The position numbers were made by a program, and so were the translations under genes. 64,000 nt of DNA from Mycobacterium sp. DL440 (GTDB taxonomy: Bacteria; Actinomycetota; Actinomycetes; Mycobacteriales; Mycobacteriaceae): assembly GCF_011745145.1 (NCBI RefSeq), contig NZ_CP050191.1:4233327-4297326 (forward strand). The letters run 5' to 3'. This document shows, piece by piece, positions 37,109 through 45,460 of the stretch (its first letter is position 1; each line of letters begins with the position of its first letter). The notes beneath the pieces were generated by a model. The model had not been told where the DNA came from. It saw only the letters and a list, made by a program, of their open reading frames with translations, and made no database searches.

Positions 37109-39367
37109 ATGACCGCCGCACAGACTCCCGGATTCCCGCTGGGCGCCTGGCTGTCCGACCTCGACGCCTTGGCCCTGATCCGCCTGCTGGAACTGCGGCC
37201 CGACCTGAGCCAGCCGCCACCGGGAACGATCGCCGCGCTTGCCGCGCGCGCCAACTCACGGCAGTCGATCAAGGCTGCCACCGATTCCCTGGACTTCCTG
37301 CGGCTGGCCGTGCTGGATGCGCTGCTGGTCCTGCACGCCGACACCCAGGCCGTCGCGGCTTCCGAGGTGAGCGAACTGTTGGGCGCGCGCGTCGGCGCCG
37401 ACGACGTGACCGCCGCGCTCGAAGATCTGCGCGAGCGGGCCCTGGTGTGGGGCGAGGCCACCGTCCGGGTGGCGCCCGAGGTGGCCTCCGGCCTGCCCTG
37501 GTTCGTCGGCCAGGCCGCCGTCGAGGTGTCCCAGCACAGTGCCGAAGAGATCGCCGGCCTGCTCGGCGCGCTCGACGACGCCCAGAGCGATCTGCTGGCC
37601 CGGTTGCTGGAGGGCTCACCCATGGGCCGTACCCGCGACGCGGCACCCGACACCCCGCCGGACCGGCCGGTGCCGCGACTGGTGGAGGCCGGGCTGCTGC
37701 GCCGGATCGACGCCGACACGGTCATCCTGCCCCGTGTGGTCGGCCAGGTGATGCGCGGCGAGGCGCCGGGCCCGGTGGAGTTGACCGCACCGACACTTCA
37801 GACGTCGACGACGAAGCCTGCCGACGTGGACGCCGTGGCCGCCGGCGCGGCCATCGACCTACTGCGCGAGATCGACTTGATCGTCGAAACCCTCGGCAGC
37901 ACACCGGTTCCCGAGTTGCGCAACGGCGGGCTCGGGGTGCGCGACGTAAAACGGTTGGCCAAGACCACCGGCATCGACGAACCACGGTTGGGACTGCTGC
38001 TGGAACTGGCCGCCGGCGCGGGGCTGATCGCGGCCGGGATGCCCGAACCGGACCCCGGTGACGGGACCGGACCCTACTGGGCGCCGACGGTGGCCGCCGA
38101 CCGGTTCATCGAATCCCCCACGGCCACCCGCTGGCACCTGCTGGCCGCCACCTGGCTGGACCTGCCGGCCCGGCCGGCCTTGATCGGCAGCCGCGGCCCG
38201 GACAACAAACCCTTTGCCGCACTGTCGGATTCGCTGTATTCAACGGCAGCTCCCCTGGACCGCAGACTGCTGCTGAGCGTGCTGGCCGAGCTGGCTCCAG
38301 GCACCGGAGTCGACGGCGCCGAGGCATCCCGGGCGATGGTCTGGCGACGGCCACGCTGGGCGGTGCGGCTGCAACCGGCCACCGTCAGCGGGTTGCTCGC
38401 CGAGGCTCACTCGCTGGGCATGGTGGGCCGTGGTGCGATCAGCATGCCGGCCCGTGGCCTGCTGGCCGGCGACCCCGACGAGGACGTGCTGGCCGCGATG
38501 GCCAAGGCGCTGCCCAAACCGCTCGACCACTTCCTGCTGCAGGCCGACCTCACAGTGATCGTGCCCGGCCCGCTGGAGCGGGATCTGGCCGAGCACCTGG
38601 CCGAGGTGGCCACCGTCGAATCGGCGGGCGCGGCGATGGTCTACCGCATCAGCGAAGCGTCCATCCGGCGCGCACTCGATGCCGGGCGCACCGCCAGCGA
38701 GTTACATGCCCTTTTCGAGAAGAACTCGAAAACCCCGGTCCCGCAAGGGTTGACATATCTCATCGACGACGTCGCACGCCGCCACGGCCAGCTGCGGGTC
38801 GGGATGGCCACGTCGTTCCTGCGGTGCGAAGATCCGGCGCTGCTGGCCCAGGCCGTCGCCTCACCGGGGGCCGACCGCCTCGAGTTGCGGTTGCTGGCCC
38901 CGACCGTGGCGGTGTCGCAGGCGCCGATCGCCGATGTGCTCGCGGTGCTGCGCGAGGCCGGGTTCGCGCCCGCCGCCGAGGACTCCACCGGCACCGTCGT
39001 CGATATCAGGGCCCGCGGTGCGCGCGTCGTCGCACCGACCCGGCGCCGCGTCTACCGTCCGCCCACCCCTCCGACCGCCCAGACCCTGGGCGCGATCGTC
39101 GCGGTGCTGCGCAAGGTGGCGTCCGGACCGTTCGCCAACGTGCGCCTGGACCCGGCGATGGCCATCACCCAATTGCAGAACGCCGCGATCAACCAGACCT
39201 CCGTGGTGATCGGATACGTCGACCCTGCCGGGGTGGCCACCCAGCGGGTGGTCTCCCCCGTCAACGTGCGGGGCGGTCAGTTGACCGCATTCGATCCGGC
39301 CGCCGGGCGGGTCCGCGAGTTCGCCATCCACCGCGTCACATCGGTGGTGTCGGCCGATACTGATTAG
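37109..39367 (+). CDS. Helicase-associated (XPB-N-like) / WYL-domain protein (Rv0862c homologue)
   Basis: A 752-residue protein of about the size of Rv0862c. It begins LGAWLSDLDALALIRLLELR and has several winged-helix-like segments. The middle (LPKPLDHFLLQADLTVIVPG, about 470-490) is the XPB/Ssl2-type N-terminal damage-recognition-like block. The C-terminus resembles a WYL domain (SVVIGYVDPAGVATQRVVSP then GGQLTAFDPAAGRVREFAIH). It lacks Walker motifs, so it is not itself a helicase. In M. tuberculosis it adjoins ercc3; here two hydrolase genes intervene. A role with XPB in DNA repair is inference. ATG 37109 is used. Confidence 0.82.
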   Translation: MTAAQTPGFPLGAWLSDLDALALIRLLELRPDLSQPPPGTIAALAARANSRQSIKAATDSLDFLRLAVLDALLVLHADTQAVAASEVSELLGARVGADDVTAALEDLRERALVWGEATVRVAPEVASGLPWFVGQAAVEVSQHSAEEIAGLLGALDDAQSDLLARLLEGSPMGRTRDAAPDTPPDRPVPRLVEAGLLRRIDADTVILPRVVGQVMRGEAPGPVELTAPTLQTSTTKPADVDAVAAGAAIDLLREIDLIVETLGSTPVPELRNGGLGVRDVKRLAKTTGIDEPRLGLLLELAAGAGLIAAGMPEPDPGDGTGPYWAPTVAADRFIESPTATRWHLLAATWLDLPARPALIGSRGPDNKPFAALSDSLYSTAAPLDRRLLLSVLAELAPGTGVDGAEASRAMVWRRPRWAVRLQPATVSGLLAEAHSLGMVGRGAISMPARGLLAGDPDEDVLAAMAKALPKPLDHFLLQADLTVIVPGPLERDLAEHLAEVATVESAGAAMVYRISEASIRRALDAGRTASELHALFEKNSKTPVPQGLTYLIDDVARRHGQLRVGMATSFLRCEDPALLAQAVASPGADRLELRLLAPTVAVSQAPIADVLAVLREAGFAPAAEDSTGTVVDIRARGARVVAPTRRRVYRPPTPPTAQTLGAIVAVLRKVASGPFANVRLDPAMAITQLQNAAINQTSVVIGYVDPAGVATQRVVSPVNVRGGQLTAFDPAAGRVREFAIHRVTSVVSADTD

Positions 39368-39429
39368 GCCCCCACCCTGCTCATAGGGAAACACAGCCCG
39401 CTCACAGAGCCGTTGACGAAAATGGTGAT

Positions 39430-40863
39430 GTGACAACGATGTTGATCGCTGCGGATCAGGTACCGCCCGCGTACCGCGGAGTGTCGCTGCTGCACGGATG
39501 GCTGCCGCCGACGTTGCAGGCGATCGCGGCCGTGGCGCTGATCGCGGCGATCGGCTGGCGCACCCGGCGCTGGCGCCTGATCTGGCTGCCGTGCGCGATC
39601 GCCGTCGGCCTTGGCCTGACGGCGTGGGCCCGCTGGTTCGTCCACTCACAGGGGCTCGCCGGCGATCCGGCACCGGCGGCGTTGTGGATCTGGATTGGGC
39701 TGACCGGATTGGCGGTGGCCGTGCTGGCACTGGGCTGGCGCGGCAGCCGCTGGCGGCGCCGGACCGCTTCGGCGGCCGCGGTCCCGTTGTGCCTGCTCAG
39801 CGTGGGCATCGCGGTCAATCTCTGGGTTGGCTACTTTCCCACGGTCACCGCCCTGTGGAACCAGGTGACGGCCGGCCCCCTGCCGGGTGAGACCGATCTG
39901 GCCACCGCCCTCGACCAGCGCCGGCGAGGTGAGATCCCGTCCCACGGCGAGCTGGTGTCCGTCACGATCCCGGCCGACGAGTCCGGCTTCACACACCGCG
40001 ACGAGTTGGTGTACCTGCCGCCGGCCTGGTTTGCCCCATCGGCACCCGAGCTTCCCGTGGTCATGATGATCGCCGGGGAATTCAACACCCCGGCCGATTG
40101 GGCGCGCAGCGGCAACGCCATCGCCACCATCGACGCCTTCGCCGCCGAACACGGCGGCAACACCCCGGTGTTCGTCTTCGTCGATGTCGGCGGCTCCTTC
40201 AACAACGACACCGAATGCGTCAACGGTCCACGCGGGAACGTCGCCGACCACCTCACCAAGGACGTTCCTCCCTATCTGACCAGCACCTTCGGCGTACGGG
40301 ACGCCGGCTGGGGTGTGGTCGGCTGGTCGATGGGCGGAACCTGCGCGGTGGATCTGACCGTGATGTATCCCGAGCTGTTCAGTTCCTTCGTCGACATCGC
40401 CGGGGACACCGGCCCGAATGCGGGGACCAAGGAGCAGACCATCGCCCGCTTGTACGGCGGGGACGCCGCCGCATGGGCCACCTTCGACCCGACCACGGTG
40501 ATCGACAGGCACGGCACCTACCAGGGAGTGTCCGGTTGGTTCGTGATCTCCTCGGATGCCCCGGTCAAACGCGGGGCACATCCGGCCAATCCCGATGCGG
40601 TCGGCCTCGGCGGGCAGGACGCCGGGGGCAATCCAGGTGATCAGACCGAGGCCGCGCACACCCTGTGCGACCTGGGCCGCAGCCACGGCATCACCTGTGC
40701 GATCACGGCGCTGCCGGGCAAGCATGACTGGCCGTTCGCCGAAGAGGTCCTCACCACCACGCTGCCGTGGCTGGCCGGTGCGGTCGGAACCCCCGGGGTG
40801 CCCCAGGTACCGCTGCCATCCGGCGGCGCGCCGCCACCCGCGCCGATGGCTGCCCCGCGCTAA
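39430..40863 (+). CDS. Membrane-anchored esterase-family protein (D-esterase/Ag85-like fold)
   Basis: The 477-residue protein starts with three or four membrane helices (about 25-150) and continues with an extracytoplasmic alpha/beta-hydrolase domain. The nucleophile elbow is VVGWSMGGTCAVDLT (about 295-309), with GEFNTPADWA upstream and a later ALPGKHDWPFAEEV that supplies a candidate catalytic His. Such proteins are anchored relatives of esterase D and antigen 85; the substrate is unknown. It starts with GTG 39430 and ends by overlapping the convergent hydrolase gene by 4 bp. It is not present at this site in M. tuberculosis as far as I recall. Confidence 0.82.
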   Translation: MTTMLIAADQVPPAYRGVSLLHGWLPPTLQAIAAVALIAAIGWRTRRWRLIWLPCAIAVGLGLTAWARWFVHSQGLAGDPAPAALWIWIGLTGLAVAVLALGWRGSRWRRRTASAAAVPLCLLSVGIAVNLWVGYFPTVTALWNQVTAGPLPGETDLATALDQRRRGEIPSHGELVSVTIPADESGFTHRDELVYLPPAWFAPSAPELPVVMMIAGEFNTPADWARSGNAIATIDAFAAEHGGNTPVFVFVDVGGSFNNDTECVNGPRGNVADHLTKDVPPYLTSTFGVRDAGWGVVGWSMGGTCAVDLTVMYPELFSSFVDIAGDTGPNAGTKEQTIARLYGGDAAAWATFDPTTVIDRHGTYQGVSGWFVISSDAPVKRGAHPANPDAVGLGGQDAGGNPGDQTEAAHTLCDLGRSHGITCAITALPGKHDWPFAEEVLTTTLPWLAGAVGTPGVPQVPLPSGGAPPPAPMAAPR

Positions 40864-41648
40864 TCGTTCAATGCACGTTCGCGTATCAGCGCCATGCTCG
40901 CGCGAACCTCGTCGAATACGCGCTGCGGATCCTCCGCCGCCATCAGGTGGCCGAGACCGCTGAGCACCACCGCGCGGCCATGCGGAACACGCGCAGCGGT
41001 GGCGAGTTGATCGGTCACCGACAGCACGATGTCGTCGGCGCCGATGATCGAGCAGAACGGCACTGACAGCGACTCGAGCTCGTCGAACTGGCTGAACTTC
41101 GCGCCCCCGCCGGCCATCATGTCGACCCAGGTGTCGCGGTTGGCGTTGCACGAGTCCTCGACAAGGTCATCGAGTGCCCCTGTCAGGGCCAGTTTGCTCA
41201 TCCCGGTGTATGCGGCACGCAACGCCTCGGCATTGCCGTGCAGTGCTGCCATCATCGATGCCACCGCATCCGAGGCGTCACCGTTCATGCCCTGAGCCGG
41301 GAACGGCACAACGCCGATCACCGTCTGCACAACCTCCGGATGATCGAGCGCCATCCGCAGACCAACACCGCCGCCCATGGACATTCCGATCACCGAGTAC
41401 CGGTCGATGCCCAACTCCTGCATCAGGCCGTGCGCTGCGGCGGCGAGATCGGGAAATCGGCACCCGTTGCCGGCCGCGGCCGACCGGCCGAACCCGGGGA
41501 GGTCGACCAAGATCGACCGGTGATCGTCGAACTTCTCGGCAACTCCGTTGAAGCCGCGCGTCGAGGAACCGAACCCGTGGATCCACAACAGCACGTCATC
41601 GCCGGACCCTTGATCCTCGTAGTACAGACCTTCAGCACTGATCGGCAT
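40860..41648 (-). CDS. Alpha/beta-hydrolase
   Basis: A 262-residue soluble hydrolase. The oxyanion/HG motif is in LLWIHGFGSSTRGFNG (about 20-35), the nucleophile elbow is VIGMSMGGGVGLRMA (Ser about 93), the acid is in IIGADDIVLSV and the His in LSGLGHLMAAEDP. It lacks a signal peptide. The substrate is unknown. I start at ATG 41648; the frame extends upstream to 41930 but would run into the divergent ercc3 promoter region and gene. Its stop overlaps the esterase stop. Confidence 0.86.
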   Translation of the reverse strand: MPISAEGLYYEDQGSGDDVLLWIHGFGSSTRGFNGVAEKFDDHRSILVDLPGFGRSAAAGNGCRFPDLAAAAHGLMQELGIDRYSVIGMSMGGGVGLRMALDHPEVVQTVIGVVPFPAQGMNGDASDAVASMMAALHGNAEALRAAYTGMSKLALTGALDDLVEDSCNANRDTWVDMMAGGGAKFSQFDELESLSVPFCSIIGADDIVLSVTDQLATAARVPHGRAVVLSGLGHLMAAEDPQRVFDEVRASMALIRERALND

Positions 41649-41796
41649 GGTGACTCCCGGAGACTGGACCCGCTGCGTGCAGGTTCTGTTATACGTGGCA
41701 GACGGTTTGTGCGGCTGCGGAACGCGCCACTTCCCCGACGCCCTGGATAATGGTCGGGATGAGTTTTCCCAGCGATGAGTGGAACGGATCCCGTGC

Positions 41797-43446
41797 ATGA
41801 CTGACGGCCCCCTGATCGTGCAGTCCGACAAGACGGTGCTGCTCGAGGTCGACCATGAGCAGGCCGGGGCGGCCCGCGCCGCGATCGCGCCGTTCGCCGA
41901 GCTGGAGCGTGCCCCCGAGCACGTCCACACCTACCGCATCACCCCGTTGGCGTTGTGGAACGCCCGCGCGGCCGGCCACGACGCCGAGCAGGTGGTCGAT
42001 GCGCTGGTCAGCTTCTCGCGCTACCCGGTACCGCAGCCGCTGCTGGTCGACATCGTCGACACCATGGGCCGGTACGGCCGTCTGCAGTTGGTGAAAAGTC
42101 CCGTGCACGGCCTGGTCCTGGTGAGCCTGGATCGCGCAGTGCTCACGGAGGTGCTGCGGCACAAGAAGATCTCCCCGATGCTGGGCGCGCGCATCGACGA
42201 CGACACCGTGATCGTGCACGCCAGCGAGCGTGGCCACATCAAGCAGATGCTGCTCAAGATCGGCTGGCCGGCCGAGGACCTGGCCGGCTACGTCGACGGT
42301 GAGGCCCATCCGATCGAGCTGGCCCAGGACGGCTGGGAGCTGCGCGACTACCAGCAGATGGCCACCGATTCGTTCTGGGCGGGCGGCTCCGGTGTGGTGG
42401 TGCTGCCATGCGGTGCGGGCAAGACCCTGGTCGGTGCGGCTGCGATGGCCAAGGCCGGCGCGACAACGCTGATCCTGGTCACCAACACCGTGGCCGGGCG
42501 GCAGTGGAAACGCGAACTGGTGGCCCGCACCTCACTGACCGAGGACGAGATCGGTGAGTACTCGGGCGAGAAGAAAGAGATCCGGCCCGTCACCATCGCG
42601 ACGTACCAGGTGATCACGCGACGGACCAAAGGCGAGTACAAGCACCTGGAGATCTTCGACACCCGGGACTGGGGCCTGATCATCTACGACGAGGTGCACC
42701 TGCTGCCGGCACCGGTGTTCCGGATGACCGCCGATCTGCAGTCCCGGCGGCGGCTGGGCCTGACGGCGACGCTGATCCGCGAAGACGGCCGCGAAGGTGA
42801 CGTGTTCTCACTGATCGGGCCGAAGCGCTACGACGCGCCGTGGAAGGACATCGAGGCCCAGGGTTGGATCGCCCCCGCCGAGTGCATCGAGGTGCGGGTG
42901 ACGATGACCGACAACGAGCGCATGCTCTACGCCACCGCCGAGCCCGAGGAACGCTACAAGCTGTGCTCGACGGTGCACACCAAGATCGCGGTGGTCCGCT
43001 CGATCCTGGAACGCCATCCCGGCGAACCGACCCTGGTGATCGGCGCCTACCTGGACCAGCTGGAAGAACTCGGCGAGGAACTGGATGCCCCGGTGATCCA
43101 GGGGTCGACGAAGAACTCCGAGCGCGAGGCTCTCTTCGACGCGTTCCGCCGCGGCGAGATCTCCACGCTGGTGGTCAGCAAGGTGGCGAACTTCTCCATC
43201 GACCTACCGGAGGCCTCTGTGGCCGTTCAGGTTTCAGGCACTTTCGGGTCCCGCCAGGAAGAGGCGCAGCGGTTGGGCCGGTTGCTGCGGCCCAAGGCCA
43301 GCGGCGGCGGTGCAGTGTTCTACTCGGTGGTCTCGCGCGATTCGTTGGACGCGGAGTACGCCGCCCACCGCCAGCGCTTCCTGGCCGAGCAGGGCTACGG
43401 CTACGTCATCAAGGACGCCGACGACCTGCTGGGCCCGGCGATCTAG
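41797..43446 (+). CDS. ercc3: XPB-type DNA helicase (Rv0861c homologue)
   Basis: A 549-residue superfamily-2 helicase close to archaeal and eukaryotic XPB. The N-terminal part (about 12-175) holds the damage-recognition-like region. The motor follows: Walker A PCGAGKT (204-210), DEVH (298-301), GLTATLIRED with the XPB-specific RED tripeptide at 328-330, and the C-terminal RQEEAQRLGRLLRPK motif VI. It unwinds DNA 3' to 5' and anneals strands in mycobacterial orthologues. ATG 41797 is used; an in-frame GTG at 41779 adds six residues. A palindrome starts 14 bp after its stop. Confidence 0.94.
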   Translation: MTDGPLIVQSDKTVLLEVDHEQAGAARAAIAPFAELERAPEHVHTYRITPLALWNARAAGHDAEQVVDALVSFSRYPVPQPLLVDIVDTMGRYGRLQLVKSPVHGLVLVSLDRAVLTEVLRHKKISPMLGARIDDDTVIVHASERGHIKQMLLKIGWPAEDLAGYVDGEAHPIELAQDGWELRDYQQMATDSFWAGGSGVVVLPCGAGKTLVGAAAMAKAGATTLILVTNTVAGRQWKRELVARTSLTEDEIGEYSGEKKEIRPVTIATYQVITRRTKGEYKHLEIFDTRDWGLIIYDEVHLLPAPVFRMTADLQSRRRLGLTATLIREDGREGDVFSLIGPKRYDAPWKDIEAQGWIAPAECIEVRVTMTDNERMLYATAEPEERYKLCSTVHTKIAVVRSILERHPGEPTLVIGAYLDQLEELGEELDAPVIQGSTKNSEREALFDAFRRGEISTLVVSKVANFSIDLPEASVAVQVSGTFGSRQEEAQRLGRLLRPKASGGGAVFYSVVSRDSLDAEYAAHRQRFLAEQGYGYVIKDADDLLGPAI

Positions 43447-43460
43447 CCAGGTCCGTCAAC

Positions 43461-43499
43461 GCTGAAGTTTGTGGTCATCCGGTGACCACAATCTTCAGC
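43461..43499. repeat. Cassette B palindrome, gene 5' side
   Basis: GCTGAAG...CTTCAGC outer arms with inner TTGTGGTCA...TGACCACAA; one T-T mismatch in about 18 pairs, loop near TCCGG. Where the other members have GCGG/CCGC this one has GTGG/CCAC, so both arms changed together, keeping the pairing. Confidence 0.75.
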
Positions 43500-43568
43500 A
43501 CAGCGAGTTATCCACAGGTACGCGAACAGGTCTGGCGAGCGCGGTTCCGGGTGTACGACCATGACGGT

Positions 43569-44060
43569 GTGGATGTCGACCAAGGGCTTCGCCAGCAGTC
43601 GGGGGTCATTGCGCGTCGACAAGCCCTCGATGCGGGCATGCGCTCCCACGACATTCGTCGGTTGCTCAGACGCAACGAATGGGCGCCGGTCCACGACGGC
43701 ATCTATGTGAATCACACCGGACCGTTGACCTGGTGGCAACGAGCCTGGGCCGCAGTGCTTTACGCGGCTCCGGCGGCGTTGTGCCTGGAATCGGCGTTGA
43801 CCGACGAGGGTGCGGTGATCCATGTCGCAGTCTCCCGCGACCGGGGCGTGCTGGCCGAACCATACGGGGTGCGCATCCACCATGTCGCACACCTGCAGGA
43901 GCGGGTGCTCTGGCACGTCGGGCCGCCACGGCTGCGTTTCGACCGACCGTGCCGGACCGCCGCGAAGATCACCCAGGTGATGCGCCGGCACGGGATCACA
44001 GTGAGCGGCGACGCCTGCGGTCCGGCATGCGAATTCGGCCGCCTCGATCTCGCGGCCTGA
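43569..44060 (+). CDS. Internally deleted AbiEi-like HTH / DUF559-family protein (copy B)
   Basis: An open 163-residue frame from GTG 43569 that begins MDVDQGLRQQSGVIARRQAL. It is nearly identical to copy A through LQERVLWHVGPPRLRF (to about residue 125). It then joins directly to DRPCRTAAKITQVMRRHGIT, the far C-terminal tail of the family, ending CGPACEFGRLDLAA. About 127 codons that carry the DUF559 nuclease motif (VVELDG) are missing without a frameshift. The protein could still bind DNA through its HTH but should not cut. It may be a decay product or a functional repressor-like derivative. Confidence 0.7.
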   Translation: MDVDQGLRQQSGVIARRQALDAGMRSHDIRRLLRRNEWAPVHDGIYVNHTGPLTWWQRAWAAVLYAAPAALCLESALTDEGAVIHVAVSRDRGVLAEPYGVRIHHVAHLQERVLWHVGPPRLRFDRPCRTAAKITQVMRRHGITVSGDACGPACEFGRLDLAA

Positions 44061-44077
44061 CGTGGACAACTGCTTAC

Positions 44078-44116
44078 GCTGAAGATTGCGGCCACCTGGT
44101 GACCGCAATCTTCAGC
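44078..44116. repeat. Cassette B palindrome, gene 3' side
   Basis: The best-preserved member: GCTGAAGATTGCGGC (44078-44092) and its complement to 44116 pair over 19 bp with one mismatch (C44092/A44102) and a single-base centre. It lies 17 bp after the gene's stop and just before the convergent cupin gene. Confidence 0.8.
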
Positions 44117-44132
44117 ACTAAGCGGCTGGGCG

Positions 44133-44477
44133 CTAGGTGTGCGGCCCCATGGCCTTGACGACGGTGAGCAGCACCACCGAATCAGCGAGGGCCTGAAGGC
44201 TGTGCCGGCTGCGCGGGATGACGATGTGATCGCCCGGCGACCCTTCCCAGCTGGCTTCGGCGTTGGCCAGTTTCACCCTGCCCTCGATCACCTGCAGTGT
44301 CGCCTCGCCCGGGCTCTCGTGCTCGTCCAACCCGTTGCCCTCGGTCAGTGCGATCAGGGTCTGGCGCAGCTGGTGCTCATGGCCGCCGTAGACCGTGTGG
44401 GCACTGCGTCCACTACTGGCTGTGCGGGCTGCGGCCAACTGCTGACGTGCAATCGCGGTGAGCGAGATCTTCTCCAT
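44133..44477 (-). CDS. Cupin-domain protein
   Basis: A 114-residue single-domain cupin. Conserved strands include LIALTEGNGLDEHESPGEAT (motif 1, with His/Glu ligands H53-E54 in place) and SWEGSPGDHIVIPRSRHSLQ (motif 2, with a His). A metal site is plausible. Similar small cupins in actinobacteria are stress or redox related, but the function is unknown. It lies just beyond cassette B, in the convergent direction, and is divergent from the SDR remnant. Confidence 0.82.
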   Translation of the reverse strand: MEKISLTAIARQQLAAARTASSGRSAHTVYGGHEHQLRQTLIALTEGNGLDEHESPGEATLQVIEGRVKLANAEASWEGSPGDHIVIPRSRHSLQALADSVVLLTVVKAMGPHT

Positions 44478-44519
44478 ACCCAGAATCGTGCCACCTCCAG
44501 TCTGCGAACCGTGGTCGAT

Positions 44520-44830
44520 ATCGGCAACGCTACGCCGGAGTGCGCTTCACCGATGACGACTACGACGCCGTCGCCGGAGTCAACCAGCGCGGGTTCTTCG
44601 AACTGACCCGCGCCGCCATCCCCGGTGCTCGCCGCCTTGACCAAGGGAGGGCTGAACGCCGCTACCAAGGCCCTGACCATCGAGTACGCATCGAGTGGCA
44701 TCCGGGCCAACGTCGTCGCGTTGGGCACCATCCGCACCCCGATGCATACGCCGGAGACCCACGCATTCGTGCCGGCGCTGCACCCGGTCGGGCGCATGAG
44801 CGATATCGACGGGCCTCTTGGGCATCACCA
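44520..44830 (+). pseudogene. Short-chain dehydrogenase remnant
   Basis: Two pieces of an SDR occur in different frames. The first reads YAGVRFTDDDYDAVAGVNQR then GFFELTRAAIP, the region after the NAG motif. The second, from about 44625, reads ALTKGGLNAATKALTIEYAS then GIRANVVALGTIRTPMHTPE, the helix after the YxxxK site. The cofactor-binding start, the catalytic Ser/Tyr region and the tail are lost, and the frame changes near 44620. No start codon or full domain remains, so it cannot make a working enzyme. Confidence 0.65.
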
Positions 44831-44853
44831 CGATGCCCAAGAGGGTCCGAAGA

Positions 44854-45240
44854 TTAAATCACCCGGGGTGAATCTCCCTCGTAACCGAACCGGGCCCGCA
44901 GTTGGACGAGCAATCGTTCGGCCTCGGCGATGCGGCTGTGCAGCCGGACCAGCGCTTCGGGCATCGGTGCGTCGGCCACTCGGCTGCGTTCCCGAAGCCG
45001 CCGCCACCGGAGTTCGGTGGCGGCAAGAAGATTCCGCAGCTCGGCGATTTCGCCGATCAGAATGTCCTCGAACAGCCGCGATTGGGCGATGTCAGCGCTG
45101 TGCACGGGCCTGGAACAGTCAACCGGGGCGGCCGCGCGAGAAGCCGTGCGCGGCAGGGGGTTGAACACCGTGGCCACATCGGCCCCGACTGTCGGGGCAG
45201 AGACGTTTCCGATCCCGAATTCCCGTGATATCAGCGTCAC
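44854..45240 (-). CDS. Hypothetical protein with C-terminal helical domain
   Basis: I do not recognise a family. From GTG 45240 the 128-residue protein begins TLISREFGIGNVSAPTVGAD. A Cys-Ser-Arg-Pro-Val-His stretch precedes a long helical, Leu/Arg/Glu-rich region (SRLFEDILIGEIAELRNLLA through HSRIAEAERLLVQLRARFGY), probably coiled coil. The reading frame extends upstream to an ATG at 45378; that 46-residue extension is basic and may be untranslated. No Shine-Dalgarno clearly favours either. It lies in the accessory region between pseudogenes. Confidence 0.5.
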   Translation of the reverse strand: MTLISREFGIGNVSAPTVGADVATVFNPLPRTASRAAAPVDCSRPVHSADIAQSRLFEDILIGEIAELRNLLAATELRWRRLRERSRVADAPMPEALVRLHSRIAEAERLLVQLRARFGYEGDSPRVI

Positions 45241-45460
45241 GTGGGGATCATGGAGCACATCGCGGTGCCAATCCACCGCACGTTTCACCCGACATAACCT
45301 CTTACGGTCACCTGCCAGACACGAGATGTACGTTTGACGGCTTTTTCTATGCGGGGCCATCAATGCCCAGGGGCGCAATGCCGGGCCGGGTCATCGACGG
45401 AACCCCACCGGGCGAGTGGCAGCGCCGCCAACGGTGTGCCGGCAGATCGCGTTCTTCAGG

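Larger units (their letters stand above)
43461..44116 (+). mobile_element. Palindrome-bounded DUF559 cassette, copy B
   Basis: About 0.66 kb directly after ercc3, with the same order as copy A: palindrome, TTATCCACA-bearing leader, HTH gene, palindrome. Spacings are 69 bp from palindrome to start codon and 17 bp from stop codon to palindrome. The orientation is opposite to copy A. The encoded protein has lost its nuclease core. It opens the accessory stretch that separates ercc3 from fadB. That the unit moves as a cassette is inferred from the two matching copies. Confidence 0.55.

Noticed and set aside
41649..41930. Upstream extension of the alpha/beta-hydrolase
   Set aside because: It enters the divergent ercc3 coding sequence; the family start fits ATG 41648.
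45241..45378. N-terminal 46 residues of the hypothetical protein at 44854
   Set aside because: Basic, low-complexity and without a Shine-Dalgarno; the GTG at 45240 is more likely, though not certain.
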